Source: Helicostylum pulchrum
Lineage: Eukaryota; Mucoromycota; Mucoromycetes; Mucorales; Mucoraceae
Direction of reading: 5' to 3'
Length of the DNA stretch: 64,000 bases
Assembly (NCBI GenBank): GCA_025677825.1
Contig: JAIXMO010000018.1
Span: 310,001-374,000, forward strand
Position numbers and translations under genes: made by a program. A model generated the notes under the pieces. The model saw only the letters and a program-made list of their open reading frames with translations. It did not search any database and had not been told where the DNA came from. Positions 44,162 through 56,863 of the stretch are shown piece by piece; position 1 is the first letter of the stretch, and each line of letters opens with the position of its first letter.

Positions 44162-45607
44162 TTATTTAATATTGACCATGACAGTCTTCTCGAACGAAAA
44201 TTCATCCAGTGAAGTTTTTCCTAAATCTTTACCAATACCCGACATATTTCTACCGCCAAAGGGTAAAGAGGGTGGCATAATGTTATACGTGTTTACCCAC
44301 ACCACACCTGCTCTGATACGATTAGCAGCATCGTGCGCAGACCTCAAGTCGTTTGTAAATATACCAGACGCAAGCCCGTATGGCGACTTATTGACCCGCT
44401 CAATCGCTTCGTTTAAATCTTTAAACGGTTTCAAAATACAAAGCACAGGTCCAAATATCTCCTCTGATGCAATTGCATCTGTATCTCCTACCTGTGTGTA
44501 GATGGTAGGTGGTACAAAGTACCCATTGGTTGCTGCAGAATTGATTTCTCCTACTATTGTGGGTTCGCCACGTTGATCAATATATTTTTGAACTCGTTCG
44601 TACTGGTTGATATCAATCAAGGGCCCGTATAAATTATCGGCTTCGTTTTGACTACTATCGATAGTTGCTTTCCAAGTGTTCTTGACGACGTTTGTCAACT
44701 TGTGTATAAATTCATCGTGGACAAGTTCGTCTACAAAGACTCGTGAAATGGCACAGCAGTTTTGACCGGCGTTGGAGAATGCGCCCATAGCTATATCTTG
44801 CACAGCTTGATCAAGGTTACTGTCTTTACACACAATCACTGCATTTTTACCCCCGCATTCCAAAGTAAGCGGTGTTAATCGATCGGACGCTCTTCGCATA
44901 ATATCTTGACCTACAAGCGTGGACCCCGTAAACGAGGTTTTGTCCGTACCGTCAATCAAGGCGCGTGACACTTCTACACCGCCAGGCAACACGTTCAGTA
45001 CACCGGGAGGCAAGATATCCGAGGCCAGTTCAGCTAGCGCTAAAGAAGAAAGAGGTGTTTGAGGTGCGGGTTTGACAATGGCACAGTTACCTGCAGCTAA
45101 AGCGGGGGCCAGCTTCCAGCCCGTCAGTAACAGCGGGTAGTTGAACGAAGTAATTAAGGCGACGGTGCCTAACGCTTCGCGTGTGGTGTAGGTGTGCATG
45201 TCGGAAAACTGTTGTGAGGTACCGAATACTTTGTCGCAGTAACCGGCGAAATGACGAAGACAATCAACTACATCGCTCATTTCGTAAAGTGCATCGGAAA
45301 GCGGTTTTCCGGTTTGAAGGGATTCGAGTTGAGCCATGTCGTGTTCATGGAGTTCGAGGCGGGTGGCTAAGGCGAGCAAGCGGTCGCGGCGGAAGCGAGG
45401 GCAGGATTGCCATTCGGAACTGGAGAGTTTGGCGCTGGCAAGGGCTTCTTCGACTTGACTGGGCGAGGTTTCAGAGACGGTGATAGAGGGAAGTTTGGTG
45501 ACGGGGTTGATAAGGGTGCGGAAGTGGTCTGGTGAAGGTTTCGTGAAATGGCCGTGGATATACGGTGATAAAAACCTTTTTCCAGCTATTGGCCAAATTT
45601 TAGACAT
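44162..45607 (-). CDS. Aldehyde dehydrogenase, betaine-aldehyde/aminoaldehyde type, intronless
   Basis: A single uninterrupted frame of 481 aa. The NAD-dependent ALDH fold is complete: the N-terminal LINPVTKLPSITVSETS strand, SFNYPLLLTGWKLAPALAAG, KPAPQTPLSSLALAELA, FTGSTLVGQDI for NAD, LECGGKNAVIV with the general-base Glu, and NAGQNCCAISRVFVDE with the catalytic Cys. EEIFGPVLCILKP and SLPFGGRNMSGIGKDLG close the family set. It most resembles betaine-aldehyde or gamma-aminobutyraldehyde dehydrogenases; the substrate cannot be read from sequence. Being intronless and locally more GC-rich is unusual beside neighbours with 2-17 exons. There is no clear targeting peptide, so it is probably cytosolic. 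It lies 144 bp from the IVD1 start. Confidence 0.92.
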   Translation of the reverse strand: MSKIWPIAGKRFLSPYIHGHFTKPSPDHFRTLINPVTKLPSITVSETSPSQVEEALASAKLSSSEWQSCPRFRRDRLLALATRLELHEHDMAQLESLQTGKPLSDALYEMSDVVDCLRHFAGYCDKVFGTSQQFSDMHTYTTREALGTVALITSFNYPLLLTGWKLAPALAAGNCAIVKPAPQTPLSSLALAELASDILPPGVLNVLPGGVEVSRALIDGTDKTSFTGSTLVGQDIMRRASDRLTPLTLECGGKNAVIVCKDSNLDQAVQDIAMGAFSNAGQNCCAISRVFVDELVHDEFIHKLTNVVKNTWKATIDSSQNEADNLYGPLIDINQYERVQKYIDQRGEPTIVGEINSAATNGYFVPPTIYTQVGDTDAIASEEIFGPVLCILKPFKDLNEAIERVNKSPYGLASGIFTNDLRSAHDAANRIRAGVVWVNTYNIMPPSLPFGGRNMSGIGKDLGKTSLDEFSFEKTVMVNIK

Positions 45608-45936
45608 TTTTTAAGGAGTAAAAAAAAAAAAGAGGGGATGCAAGGGGAAAACAGCAGGTTCAAAGATAATAAAAAAAAAATCCGGTCCGGGTATATTCCA
45701 GTACTTAAACTTTTTGATTCTCGCACTAGTTCAACACGATTTCAAAACAAATCAAATGTTTAGAGCTGCTGGTTTTATTTATACAAGTTACTATAAAACT
45801 CGTATTGTCTGAAACAGTCATTATCATGTATGTTTCACTAATGATCACACGGAAAAAGTATAATCATCTGGTAGGTGGTATATAGACTTTATTTAAAAAA
45901 AAAGGAAAAAAAAAATAATTATGCAATCTATTTTAC
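45608..45936. promoter_or_regulatory. Upstream region of the aldehyde dehydrogenase
   Basis: About 330 nt, AT-rich, between the ALDH start and the stop of the next gene on the same strand. No defined site recognised. Confidence 0.4.
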
Positions 45937-47107
45937 TTATCCGGAAAAGAGCACAGACTGAAACCTCCACTTGTTCGATTTGCTTTTCTTTCTAAAGTTC
46001 TTTGGCTGGCTTGTGGTTTTGGCAGCGACAACAGGTGAAAGTAAGATGAACTGGGTGTCTCTACCCATATGTTCAGGCGCTTCTTTTCCCGAAAAGGAAC
46101 AAACATCGTTGTTGATGCTGTCGTTGTTACAGTAGCCGCCAGTAGCTGTAACTTCAAATTTATTGTACATAAAGCGTGTTTCATACCACGAACTTTCCTC
46201 GCTACGAACGTCGTGTTTACTGATGACAAGCGCATTCGGATCGTTAACGCGGTGAATATATTTTGCTTTGCGACAAACAATTTTTACTTTAGTGATAAAA
46301 AGCCAATTACATTGTTGGCTTTGAAGTATGGAATGTATGAAAAGATTCTTTAAACGTTCAACGTCTTCAATTTCAGAGTTACTTGTTGGTACTGCGTCTT
46401 TTCCAAATGGGATCTGGTTAACTACTGCTCTGTATTGAGTTGCTGCGTCGAGATGAAGCTGTTGTAGGATTTCTTTTGGGACAGATTCTTGTAGGTGGTG
46501 ATAAGCGTAAGTGATGCGAGTTTTGTATAGCGTGAGGCCTCGCAGTCTCTCATCATACCATGTTGAAACACCACAAGATGGGTTTCTATACTGGACGTTC
46601 GTTTATTTGGTTCTTCAATTTTACTGCATATACAAAAAAAAAATAGAAACAAAAAAAATAATTATTCCCCAACCATCGTTTTATCTTACATAGTTCGTTG
46701 GTGAGCTACTTTCTTAAAAGACTCTTTTGCGATTTGATTCCTGACAGTGAGAGAAGTAAAGTGGGTGGAAAACGAACAAGAAAAGCGTTCATCTCTTCTT
46801 GTTCTTCTTCTAAAAACTTCATTTGTGATACGTTCAAATCAAGTAAGTTTCTAAAGTTTGACAGGTAGTTCATGTTTACTATGGAGGATATAACGTTTCT
46901 TTTAACAATGTTTCGGTATAGAAATTCGACTCTGTAGTACCCACAGTCATGGCCAACTGCGAAAACCGTATCGAGTAAACGAGAATTGTTGTGAAAAATG
47001 GAATGGAAAGTCTTGTTGGTTATGGAGAATTCCAACCTGTCTTGGAGGTCCAAGGTGGTGTAGATAAGCTTTAAAACGGGTATGTCTAAATGAGTAATAC
47101 TTGACAT
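45937..47107 (-). CDS. F-box-like protein of unknown function
   Basis: Exons 47107-46710 and 46585-45937 give 348 aa. The N-terminus (THLDIPVLKLIYTTLDLQDR, then LEFSITNKTFHSIFHN) resembles an F-box helix set. The rest has no leucine-rich or WD repeats. The C-terminal part is mixed alpha/beta with SCGVSTWYDERLRGLTLYKT and ends in a basic tail. F-box proteins bring substrates to SCF ubiquitin ligases; that role is inference. The splice was chosen so that the two long frames join (GTAGCT donor, TATAG acceptor). A GTAAGAT donor 26 nt on is out of frame because a TAG precedes it. Confidence 0.6.
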
Positions 47108-47728
47108 TTGTTAATATTGCTTTTTTTTTTTATAAAAAAAAGACAATTTTGTTCAAAGAAGAAGAGTTACACAAATAATTCCAAGAATTGCAGAAAAACC
47201 ATATACAAACGACTTGACTTAGATACTTTGACAAACAAAGTTTACAAAGAGTTATTTCGTCTTACATTAAATCAAATTGTTGCTTGAGAATCTCTACTTG
47301 TACTGCCCTCTATTATTGGTGTTGTTGCTAAAGCGAGCCTTAATAGCGGCGTCGTGATTAACGTCTAAAACATCCCTTCAAAGAAAAACAAAAGTTTTTC
47401 TACACATTGATACTAAAATATATGTACTTATCTAATTTACACAGCCAATCCATAAAAATACAGCGTTTTATTTTGTCTATTCTTAAAAAAAAGGGATTGC
47501 TACATAAATTGACCGTGTATCAACATTTCCCCTTTTTTTGGTAAAAAAAAATTATTCTATTATGAGACCGTATCGTTGATAAATCAACGATACGTGTAGA
47601 AAAGAGTGGCATATTGTTCGATCATTGAACATATCGTTGCATTGAAACTGCTATCTCGTAGTATAAGAATGAAAAGAAAAACGGAGCAGTGATGGTGTTT
47701 TATTATTCAAATAAAAAAAAGGGGGTGT
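47108..47728. other. Spacer with a perfect hairpin
   Basis: 620 nt between the F-box-like gene and EME1. It holds the hairpin at 47569-47594 and a 29-nt dispersed repeat at 47629-47657. No ORF is supported. Confidence 0.5.
47569..47594. repeat. Perfect 12-bp inverted repeat, 2-nt loop
   Basis: CGTATCGTTGAT and ATCAACGATACG at 47569-47580 and 47583-47594 are separated by AA. The word CAACGATACGT also occurs at 2538-2548. It could be a protein-binding dyad or a transcript hairpin between convergent or tandem genes. Confidence 0.7.
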
Positions 47729-50026
47729 TTAACTGATAAGTTGATTAGGATCAGTTGAATTAAATATTTTATAAATCTTTTTTGACATGACCCTATTGAT
47801 TTTTCTATCTCTTGCTGTAAATGTACTTCGTTCAACCTAAAAAAAAAAAATGTTAATGAAATAAGTAAAAATAAACGTTTTTAATAGGGGTTTTTTTTAC
47901 TTCGAGATCGGATAGTAGTAACTCTGCTTCTGATGGTCGTTTACGTTCATATGTGTTCTTTAATGAAGATAATGTAGGATAAGCTTGCATAACACTCTGA
48001 GCAACGGCGGGTGTACATAATTGAATTTCTTGTAACATTTTTGAGTATATGTCACTAGGATGAGTCCCACGTTTACTCACTTTATATGAATTATTGGTAT
48101 TTTTTGATCTACAATGTAATGTTAGATTGTGTAAAAAGTGTACAATTATATATTCTCTCTTACTTGTATCGACCAAGGGCTAAATCAGTTGTTAGACTTT
48201 CAATCCAACTAGCAGAATCTTCATCTTTTTTAGCTGTGATCAACATAACTCCTCGTTCCAACATTAAGTGATCAATACAACTTTCGACTTCTTCTTGACT
48301 AGGGCCGTTTTCTATCTCTGGTTGATTTCGTCTTCTTGAAGATGTAGATGCGCCTTCAATTGTACTACGTACTTGCTCATCAAATAGTCTTCGTTGAAGA
48401 TTGATTTTCTTTTTATAGTATACGTGTAATCCTTCCACTAGCAATATTAGTTGACGAGAATCAGCACTGGCTTGTACTTTATCGATATAAGCATCTATAG
48501 AGTCTGCTTGTACATAATTGATAAACTCATAGACATCTATATAGACCAGTACATAAGGCTCTTGAACGATCACTGGTTTTTCAAACGGAACAAAAATCAT
48601 TTCATTTTCATCCCACTCGGAAGTACATTTCCTTCGCCACGAGACGTGATACAGGTTAGAACTTTTTGCTAATTTGATGATGGTCTCCTTTTTTTCCAAT
48701 ATCGTCTTTACTAATTCACCAGTACTTGTATTTAAGAAATCAGGATGCATCTCTACGATCATTTCTTTAATTGTCTTTACTCGATCATTTTTTATTCTGT
48801 TTTCTCTTTCCAATAGAGATGCTCGTTCCTTTTCCATTGACTTTTGGTCTTTAAGTCTTTGTTTTTCTTCTTGTTGTTCAAGTCTCTTTTGTTTCTTTTC
48901 TTCTATATTACGTTTCTTTTCTTCTGCTTGTGCTTTCTTTCTTTGTTCGGTTTCTTTCTTCTTTCGTTCTTTGGCAGATAAACTAAATGTACTGAGTTCT
49001 TGATCACTTGTGACAATTGAAGATACTTCGGAAGTTGGTTCGGTAAGAGGTGTGATATTGTATTCATACGCTCTTTGTTTCCCTTTACGGTTAGAATCTT
49101 TTTTAGACATGAGTTTGTCAAAGAAATCATTGACTGAAGGTAACGAACCCTCTGAATCTGAGTCTATTAGAGAAATAGTATCGATTGAAGTATTTCTATT
49201 TCTACTTGGTTTCTTTGGTGCTTCATCATCATCTGATAGTCGATGTAAGAACGGATCGTATTCAATAGTATCAACTGGGGATATAATCGTTCTTCTTCTA
49301 CTTGGTTTCTTTGGTACTTCATCATCGTCTGATGTTTGGAATGAATATAGGTCGTCTTCGATAGTATCTACTGGGGATGCATATCTATTAGGTGAAGCCT
49401 TTCTTTTTCTACTTGATTTACTCAGTACTTCATCATCGTCTGATAGTTGTAATGAATATGGTTCGATAGGATCTAAAGCACTTAGTGGTGGAGAGGCAAA
49501 TCGATTAGGTGATAACTCTTCTAATGAATCAAGTCTAATTACAGGTGATCGAGAATTTTTTTGTGAGTTGGGAATAGACTTTAAGCTATCGTCGATGGTA
49601 TATGGGTCGATATCAAAGGTATCTTTTTCTCTACTTTTCTCCCTGCTTTCCTCTCTGCTTTCCCTAAAAAATATGCAAAAAAAAATCAGTCATAGAAACT
49701 CGAAATATACTATATAAAACTTACCGATTTGTTTCCTCTTCTTCGTCCGAATCAAGAATAATCATTGTGTCTTTTGGTTTTGGATTCTCTTTTTGTTTCT
49801 CTTTTTGTTTCCCTTTTGGTCGAACTCCTTGTAGAAACTGTAAAAAGTGAATAAGCGTAGTAAAAAAAATATATATTAGAAAAAGGGTTTCGCTTACTTG
49901 GCCGTCAAATATTCTGTTAATGGTTGTTTCTACGCATTTTGTAAATTCTAAATCAAGCAAGATATGATCTCGACTATGTGATGTATCGATGGCTAGTACT
50001 TGATCTGCTAATTCTTCCAAGTTCAT
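47729..50026 (-). CDS. EME1: Crossover junction endonuclease subunit Eme1/Mms4
   Basis: Exons 50026-49898, 49837-49725, 49663-48164, 48108-47901 and 47836-47729 give 685 aa. Eme1 is the non-catalytic ERCC4-fold partner of Mus81 and cuts branched DNA in recombination and replication repair. The ERCC4-like domain lies in the second half: LYHVSWRRK, EPYVLVYIDVYEFINYV, LILLVEGLHVYYKKK, then after a long linker LMLERGVMLITAKKDEDSAS. The helix-hairpin-helix tail is QLCTPAVAQSVMQAYPTLSS and VERSTFTARDRKINRVMSKK. The N-terminal half is disordered, with a SUMO-interaction-like MIILDSDEEEE, three tandem SDDDE repeats and a Lys/Glu coiled coil. Nuclear. Start: ATG 50026, 122 bp from the DHX35 start. Confidence 0.88.
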
Positions 50027-50148
50027 TGTGATAAAAAAAAGTGTATTTTTTTTAAAAAAAAAAGGTAACTTTTATTGGCTCAAGAATTTGATGAATTATA
50101 TTTAAAAAAAAAACTGCAAAAAAAAAAGGGCTTCTTTATTTAAAAAAC
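50027..50148. promoter_or_regulatory. Shared divergent promoter, EME1 / DHX35
   Basis: Only 122 bp lie between the two start codons, largely poly-T and poly-A. Both core promoters must be here or in the 5' introns. Confidence 0.55.
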
Positions 50149-52551
<2,403 letters not shown>

Positions 52552-52906
52552 AAAATTGTTGGTTTTTATAAAAAATAACAATAAACAATAAAATCAATAC
52601 GCTAGCAAACGCTGGATTACGGGCCCTTGTAGACCAGCTATTGCTGGCTACGCAGATTGCTTTAGGCAGTTATACAGCATCTACTAGAACCCTGGTACCC
52701 TTTCCGAATATTTACCTGACTACAGAAAACCACCGCTGTAGGGTTGTGAGTAACTCTAGGAGTATTGATCGATTGATAGGCTAACCAATCCCAAGTTCCA
52801 TTTATCTCCGTTAAAATTACCGGGGCACACCTTATGATTACTCTTCAGTGTATACAAAAAAAAAGGGTTTCACCAGTAAAATCAATACGAGTGATAACAG
52901 TGATAT
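52552..52906. other. Spacer downstream of DHX35
   Basis: About 355 nt, slightly more GC than average (52610-52830), with no ORF I can support on either strand. It might be a decayed repeat. Confidence 0.4.
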
Positions 52907-53345
52907 TCACAACACCAAAAATAACTTCTTTAAACTTTTGTGGTGACTGGTCGATGGCTTGAAAAAGTAGAACCAAGGATACAGTGATAGAAGGACGGCG
53001 GTTAAGGAAGAGTGAATACTACGATGGTCTAGATCTTGTGGGGTTTTCTGTATGTATATCGCATTGTTGACGGGTACGAGGTGATAAGTATAACAATTGA
53101 CTACCACTCCTTTTAATCCTCTACTTAAGGCTCGTAAATACGATAATTCAACACCTAAATAATAAAAAATTACTGTGTTTATCTCGTGATCTTTTCAAAT
53201 AAACAAACTGGTTTACCTTATTATAGATATTTACCTAACCATATCACAATACATGAAATAGCGCCATTATAGGATAGTTTTTGGGAGTAACTCTGAGAGT
53301 GTAAGAAAAAGGCCGATTTTGATACAAGATACATCAGATTATGCT
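52907..53345 (-). CDS. Possible two-exon coding remnant, membrane-like protein
   Basis: A minus-strand exon ending at 53246 or nearby reads HNLMYLVSKSAFFLHSQSYS and NGAISCIVIWLG. It splices with a GTAAAT donor and a TTATTTAG acceptor to GVELSYLRALSRGLKGVVVN, CYTYHLVPVNNAIYIQKTPQ and LTAVLLSLYPWFYFF, with a stop at 52907. The phases agree across the junction, and the amino-acid choice looks like real protein with two hydrophobic segments. No start codon or upstream exon is clear: the frame closes at about 53355. It may be the 3' part of a decayed gene. I do not recognise the family. Confidence 0.35.
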
Positions 53346-53709
53346 CTATCTCCAAAGCAGTAAATCATCCAGTGATTAAGAGTGAGAATGAAAACTATTA
53401 TCAAAACAATGAATTAAATTTCGGTCTTCTTAGAGCATGGAGTTTAGCTTTTGCTGGCGCAGCCAACTATTAAAAATTGCGCTTTTTTATACTACTCCAA
53501 AAGATTTAGAATGAATAAAATTATTCGAACCAGTACAATTGATTCCAAGTTATCAAAATGGACAAATACATTACTAATAGCATACGTATCTTTACATACA
53601 TATTCTTAAAGACTGAGTAAAATATGTTTTAATTGCGGGTGGGGTAAAGAGATGTAAAATATAATATAAAAAAAAATTCATACTGATATTTAAAGAAAAA
53701 GGTAAGCCA

Positions 53710-55745
53710 TCATTTTACAAATTCTGTACAGTATGAAGGCTTTATAAGTGATCTCAGAGGTTTTGCTTTGTTTCTGTTGTCTAACATCTCGTTAAACTTC
53801 AGATGTTCTTCCTGTGAAAATATCAATATTAAAGCTGCGCTAATTTTCGCAATGTTAATATTTTACCTTTACGAAACAGAGACTTTCCACAACAGAAGGA
53901 ATATGCAAATAGAAAGCAGGACCAGCGGGCAAAAGGAACTTCTTAACCATAATCGGCAAGTAAACACCATCTTCTGCAACACTCATCTTGTACAAGGAAC
54001 AATTAAACCCTATAATTACAAACGTTGAGTATTTTACGTGAATATTTCAGTAAAAGATTATAGTTTACCTTCCACGAGTAGACCGAAAGAAGCAGGTGTG
54101 GACACTCCAAGATTAATTTGGTCGTCAATGCTATCTTTCAATTGCTTTAATAGCTTTACCCAATCGTTATCTGCCTGGTATTTGCTTGTTCGGCCAGGGC
54201 GTTGTTCCTAGCTTCCAATCAGGTTTTTTACCATTTCTTTCAACGGCATCTTCACTATTGTATCAAATAGATTAGTACATGAAAATGGGGAAAGGAACAT
54301 GTACTTACGAAGCACCAGTTAAATTCTTGGCAGGATTTGTTAAGAAGATCTGCTGAAAGAATGGCATCAAGTACTTCTGATTTTTTTTGTATGAAGTAGT
54401 TATTCTTTTCAAAATGCACACAGCATTCTTTAACAGTAGTATCGATAAAATTCGCTGGATCAAATGATACAGTAATTTGCTGATGGGAATTTTTTTTTTT
54501 TTCAATGTTGTTAATTCGCCATTGTAAAAACTTAATGCTGTAGTTTATATTTATAGTAAGCCTGGTGTTACTCAACGTTGGTCCGTATCCTTGGCCTTAG
54601 TATACTGCATACCTTTCGGATGACGATTGGATTGGTGTGTCATACCTTAATGGCACACTACACTAATGGTTCTCGTAGTGGTATCTTTGGCCTTGGTATA
54701 CTATATACCTTTCTGATGACGATAATGATTGGTATTATAGAACTCTCAGGGGATGGTGTTGACTGTTACTGTATTTTTTATTGGTTATACATTAACTTTC
54801 ATACTATGTGTCAAAACTATTAGTTTTTTTTTCCTTTTTAAAACATTTTGTTTACACTTACATATGACATGATTTTACAGAACATAACCGCATCTACCGA
54901 TGCTCTTTCAAGTTCAATATTACTGTAGCTGAAGTTATGTATATTGTTTTCAACTTTTGACGAGAAAAGTTTACTAATACAGTTTTCATTGTTGATATTA
55001 TCAACTGGGAAAATAAAAGACAGCGAGCTGTATTTAAAGAAAGGTTGGTTAGAAAAAAAAAAAAAAAGACTAGAATCATCTGTATTTACACACGTACAGA
55101 ACCCGCATGTCACTCAGATTGTTATATTTTTCAGCCAGCTTAATATATTTTTTTCTGTGAGCTTCCAACGCGGAAGTAACATCTGTATCTCCTATTAAAA
55201 GCTATATAGAACTATACATGAGATTGGCTTCCTCGATTAAGACAGTAAATATTTTTACCTTGCTTGAGGGAGCCCATTCCTTGGTTCCATCGCCACTAAA
55301 GTACGTTATCTTGCGCCTTCTTTTTACGCCAGCATCAGAAGAACCAGAGCTCGACGTGTCATCAGATACTACAGATTATAAGTTTTAATAAGAAAATAAT
55401 ATTGATGTCTTTTTAAATATATACGTGTTCTTTTTGACTCTATTGAAGTCAAATTGATATTTTCAATGATGTTTCCAGTCAGACATTTTGAGAAATTTAT
55501 TTATAAATCTGGCTTCTTAGAGAGACTATCGGCTTCAGGCTGAAGGAAGATACACTCACAAGATTTCTCACCTCGATGAATTGAGCTGCTGCTTCTTGCA
55601 ATTCGAAGGACTTCTGCGATATATCACATTCGCCTATGAACCATCTTTTCCCATCTGTAGGCGGAATGATTGTCAGCGTATATTTTTTGCTGACATCGGT
55701 TTCATTTCTATTTTGAGCTCTTGCCGCTATTGTGAAGCTAAACAT
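53710..55745 (-). CDS. Mucoralean family protein of unknown function, many exons
   Basis: Best-supported exons: 55745-55572 (MFSFTIAARAQNRNETDVSK...), 55368-55259 (SDDTSSSGSSDAGVKRRRK, ITYFSGDGTKEWAPSSK), one from 55201 (LLIGDTDVTSALEAHRKKYI), one ending near 54860 (FIFPVDNINNENCISKL), one around 54560-54305 ending FNWCF, one 54210-54070 (EQRPGRTSKYQADNDWVKLL, IDDQINLGVSTPASFGLLVE), one 54027-53867 (GFNCSLYKMSVAEDGVYLPI, HIPSVVESLCFVK), and a last exon ending PSYCTEFVK at 53710. The Lys/Arg cluster may be a nuclear signal. The C-terminal blocks match what I remember of a large mucoralean family without known function. A TTC|GTAAGT to GCTAG splice at 54304-54211 avoids an apparent frameshift, so the gene may be intact. 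Exons 2-4 are uncertain in their exact ends. Confidence 0.55.
54585..54732. repeat. Pair of imperfect 42-nt direct repeats in an intron
   Basis: Copies at 54585-54630 and 54681-54725 share GTATCYTTGGCCTTRGTATA, then an ATACCTTTC..GATGACGAT end, 96 bp apart. They lie inside an intron of the 53710-55745 gene model on the opposite strand, and the ORF seen across them is a by-product. Confidence 0.6.
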
Positions 55746-56863
55746 TGAACTATTATACTTTATATTGTGTAGTTGTTACAATATACTTCCATACCCAAAA
55801 GTTATTTGTAGTAGCCTGCTCCTTTCAGACAGGCCCTTTTCTGTACGCTCTTCAATTTGCTTTTCCGTACGTTCTTCAATCTTTTTTACCGTTAGGAAAT
55901 TCTTGGTACAGCTCTATTTACACGTTCAAAAAGAAAAAAGAGATGCGTATTAAGTTTCATACGCCTTTATACACCACGGTTACGCTAAGAAGAACCGTAT
56001 TCGTTTGTATGTACATAGGAAACCAAACGCGCTAAAAAAAACAAAGCAGAATAATAAAGGAATAAAGTTAATACAAGATATGAGCTTCTTTAAAATATGT
56101 ATACCGTATAAAAAATACTTGTATCGTTTCATAATAAAAAGTAAAAAGTAAGATGAGAAAGAAAATGATAAAATGGGGGCTCTTCTATTTACTCGTGATC
56201 TATTTCGTCATAGTGAAGTGTCGGTGTTTATTGTTTCAATTTATGAAATATGTCTCCCCTTTTTTTTTGAACGTGTAAATAGAACATGTATCGAGATTGC
56301 CTCATATTACTTTACCTGATATATAACAAACATAATAGGTACGAACATTTGTTTATGCCACTTTAAACGCTATCAAAGAGAGCGCTGAAAAATATTTAGA
56401 GAAAGAGGAAAGCAAACTCACATTGCTGAAGACTGGTGACTATAGAAATCTGCTTAGGCACGCTGAAACTTAATGGGACACGCGTTCTGATAGAGTCTTT
56501 GTCAATTTCGACTAAAAGCAAAAAAAAGTGGGCGGTGTTTTTCAAGCATCCGGTAAATTGAGAAGCACAGTATTTCGTGTGTGTGTGTGTGCCACCGTTT
56601 TGGTCCTTTTAGGAGTTTTTCACCAAAAAGCTAGTTACAACACCAGTCACGAAAAGACTGAGCATGTGATACACAAGGTTTAAACGTTTTGGTATATTAT
56701 TGTGATTCTTATTGTATTCGCTTTCTCTCTTTTTTTTTTTTTTTTTTTTTTTTCTTAACTAAAAAGGAAAAAAAAGGGCACTACTTTTAGATATTTTTTT
56801 TTAAAAAAAGTATATATATTCATAATCTCGGTTTCTTTTTGTTTCTGTTTTTTATTTTAAACC
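55746..56863. other. 1.1-kb spacer with inverted repeat arms
   Basis: Upstream of both the 55745 gene and PPP4R1. Inverted arms around TGAACGTGTAAATAGA lie at 55894-55933 and 56261-56292. Long poly-T at about 56730-56752. No ORF is supported. Confidence 0.5.
55894..56292. repeat. Inverted repeat pair, third copy at 34604-34640
   Basis: The left arm, read on the minus strand, is TTTTTGAACGTGTAAATAGA followed by GCTGTACCAAGAATTTCC. The right arm on the plus strand is TTTTTTGAACGTGTAAATAG followed by AACATGTATC. A plus-strand copy at 34604-34640 continues AACGTGTACCAAAAATCCC and so matches the left arm best. A 330-bp core without ORF between inverted arms and a remote third copy suggest a small mobile repeat family. 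Confidence 0.55.

Noticed and set aside
45181..45483. Arg/Gly-rich plus-strand ORF inside the aldehyde dehydrogenase
   Set aside because: Shadow of a GC-richer coding region on the other strand.
46425..46652. Alternative second exon of the F-box-like gene (frame ending EQ-stop)
   Set aside because: The GTAAGAT donor it needs lies behind an in-frame TAG, and the text is unlike protein; the other splice gives a 216-codon exon.
48674..49717. Two long plus-strand ORFs opposite EME1
   Set aside because: Ser/Phe/Leu-rich reverse images of the Lys/Glu coiled coil and the SDDDE repeats.
54211..54304. Frameshift in the 53710-55745 gene
   Set aside because: A GTAAGT donor and GCTAG acceptor in phase 0 remove the conflict, so an intron is simpler than a frameshift.
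54578..54823. Plus-strand hydrophobic ORF
   Set aside because: Created by the two direct repeats in an intron; no start context or homology.
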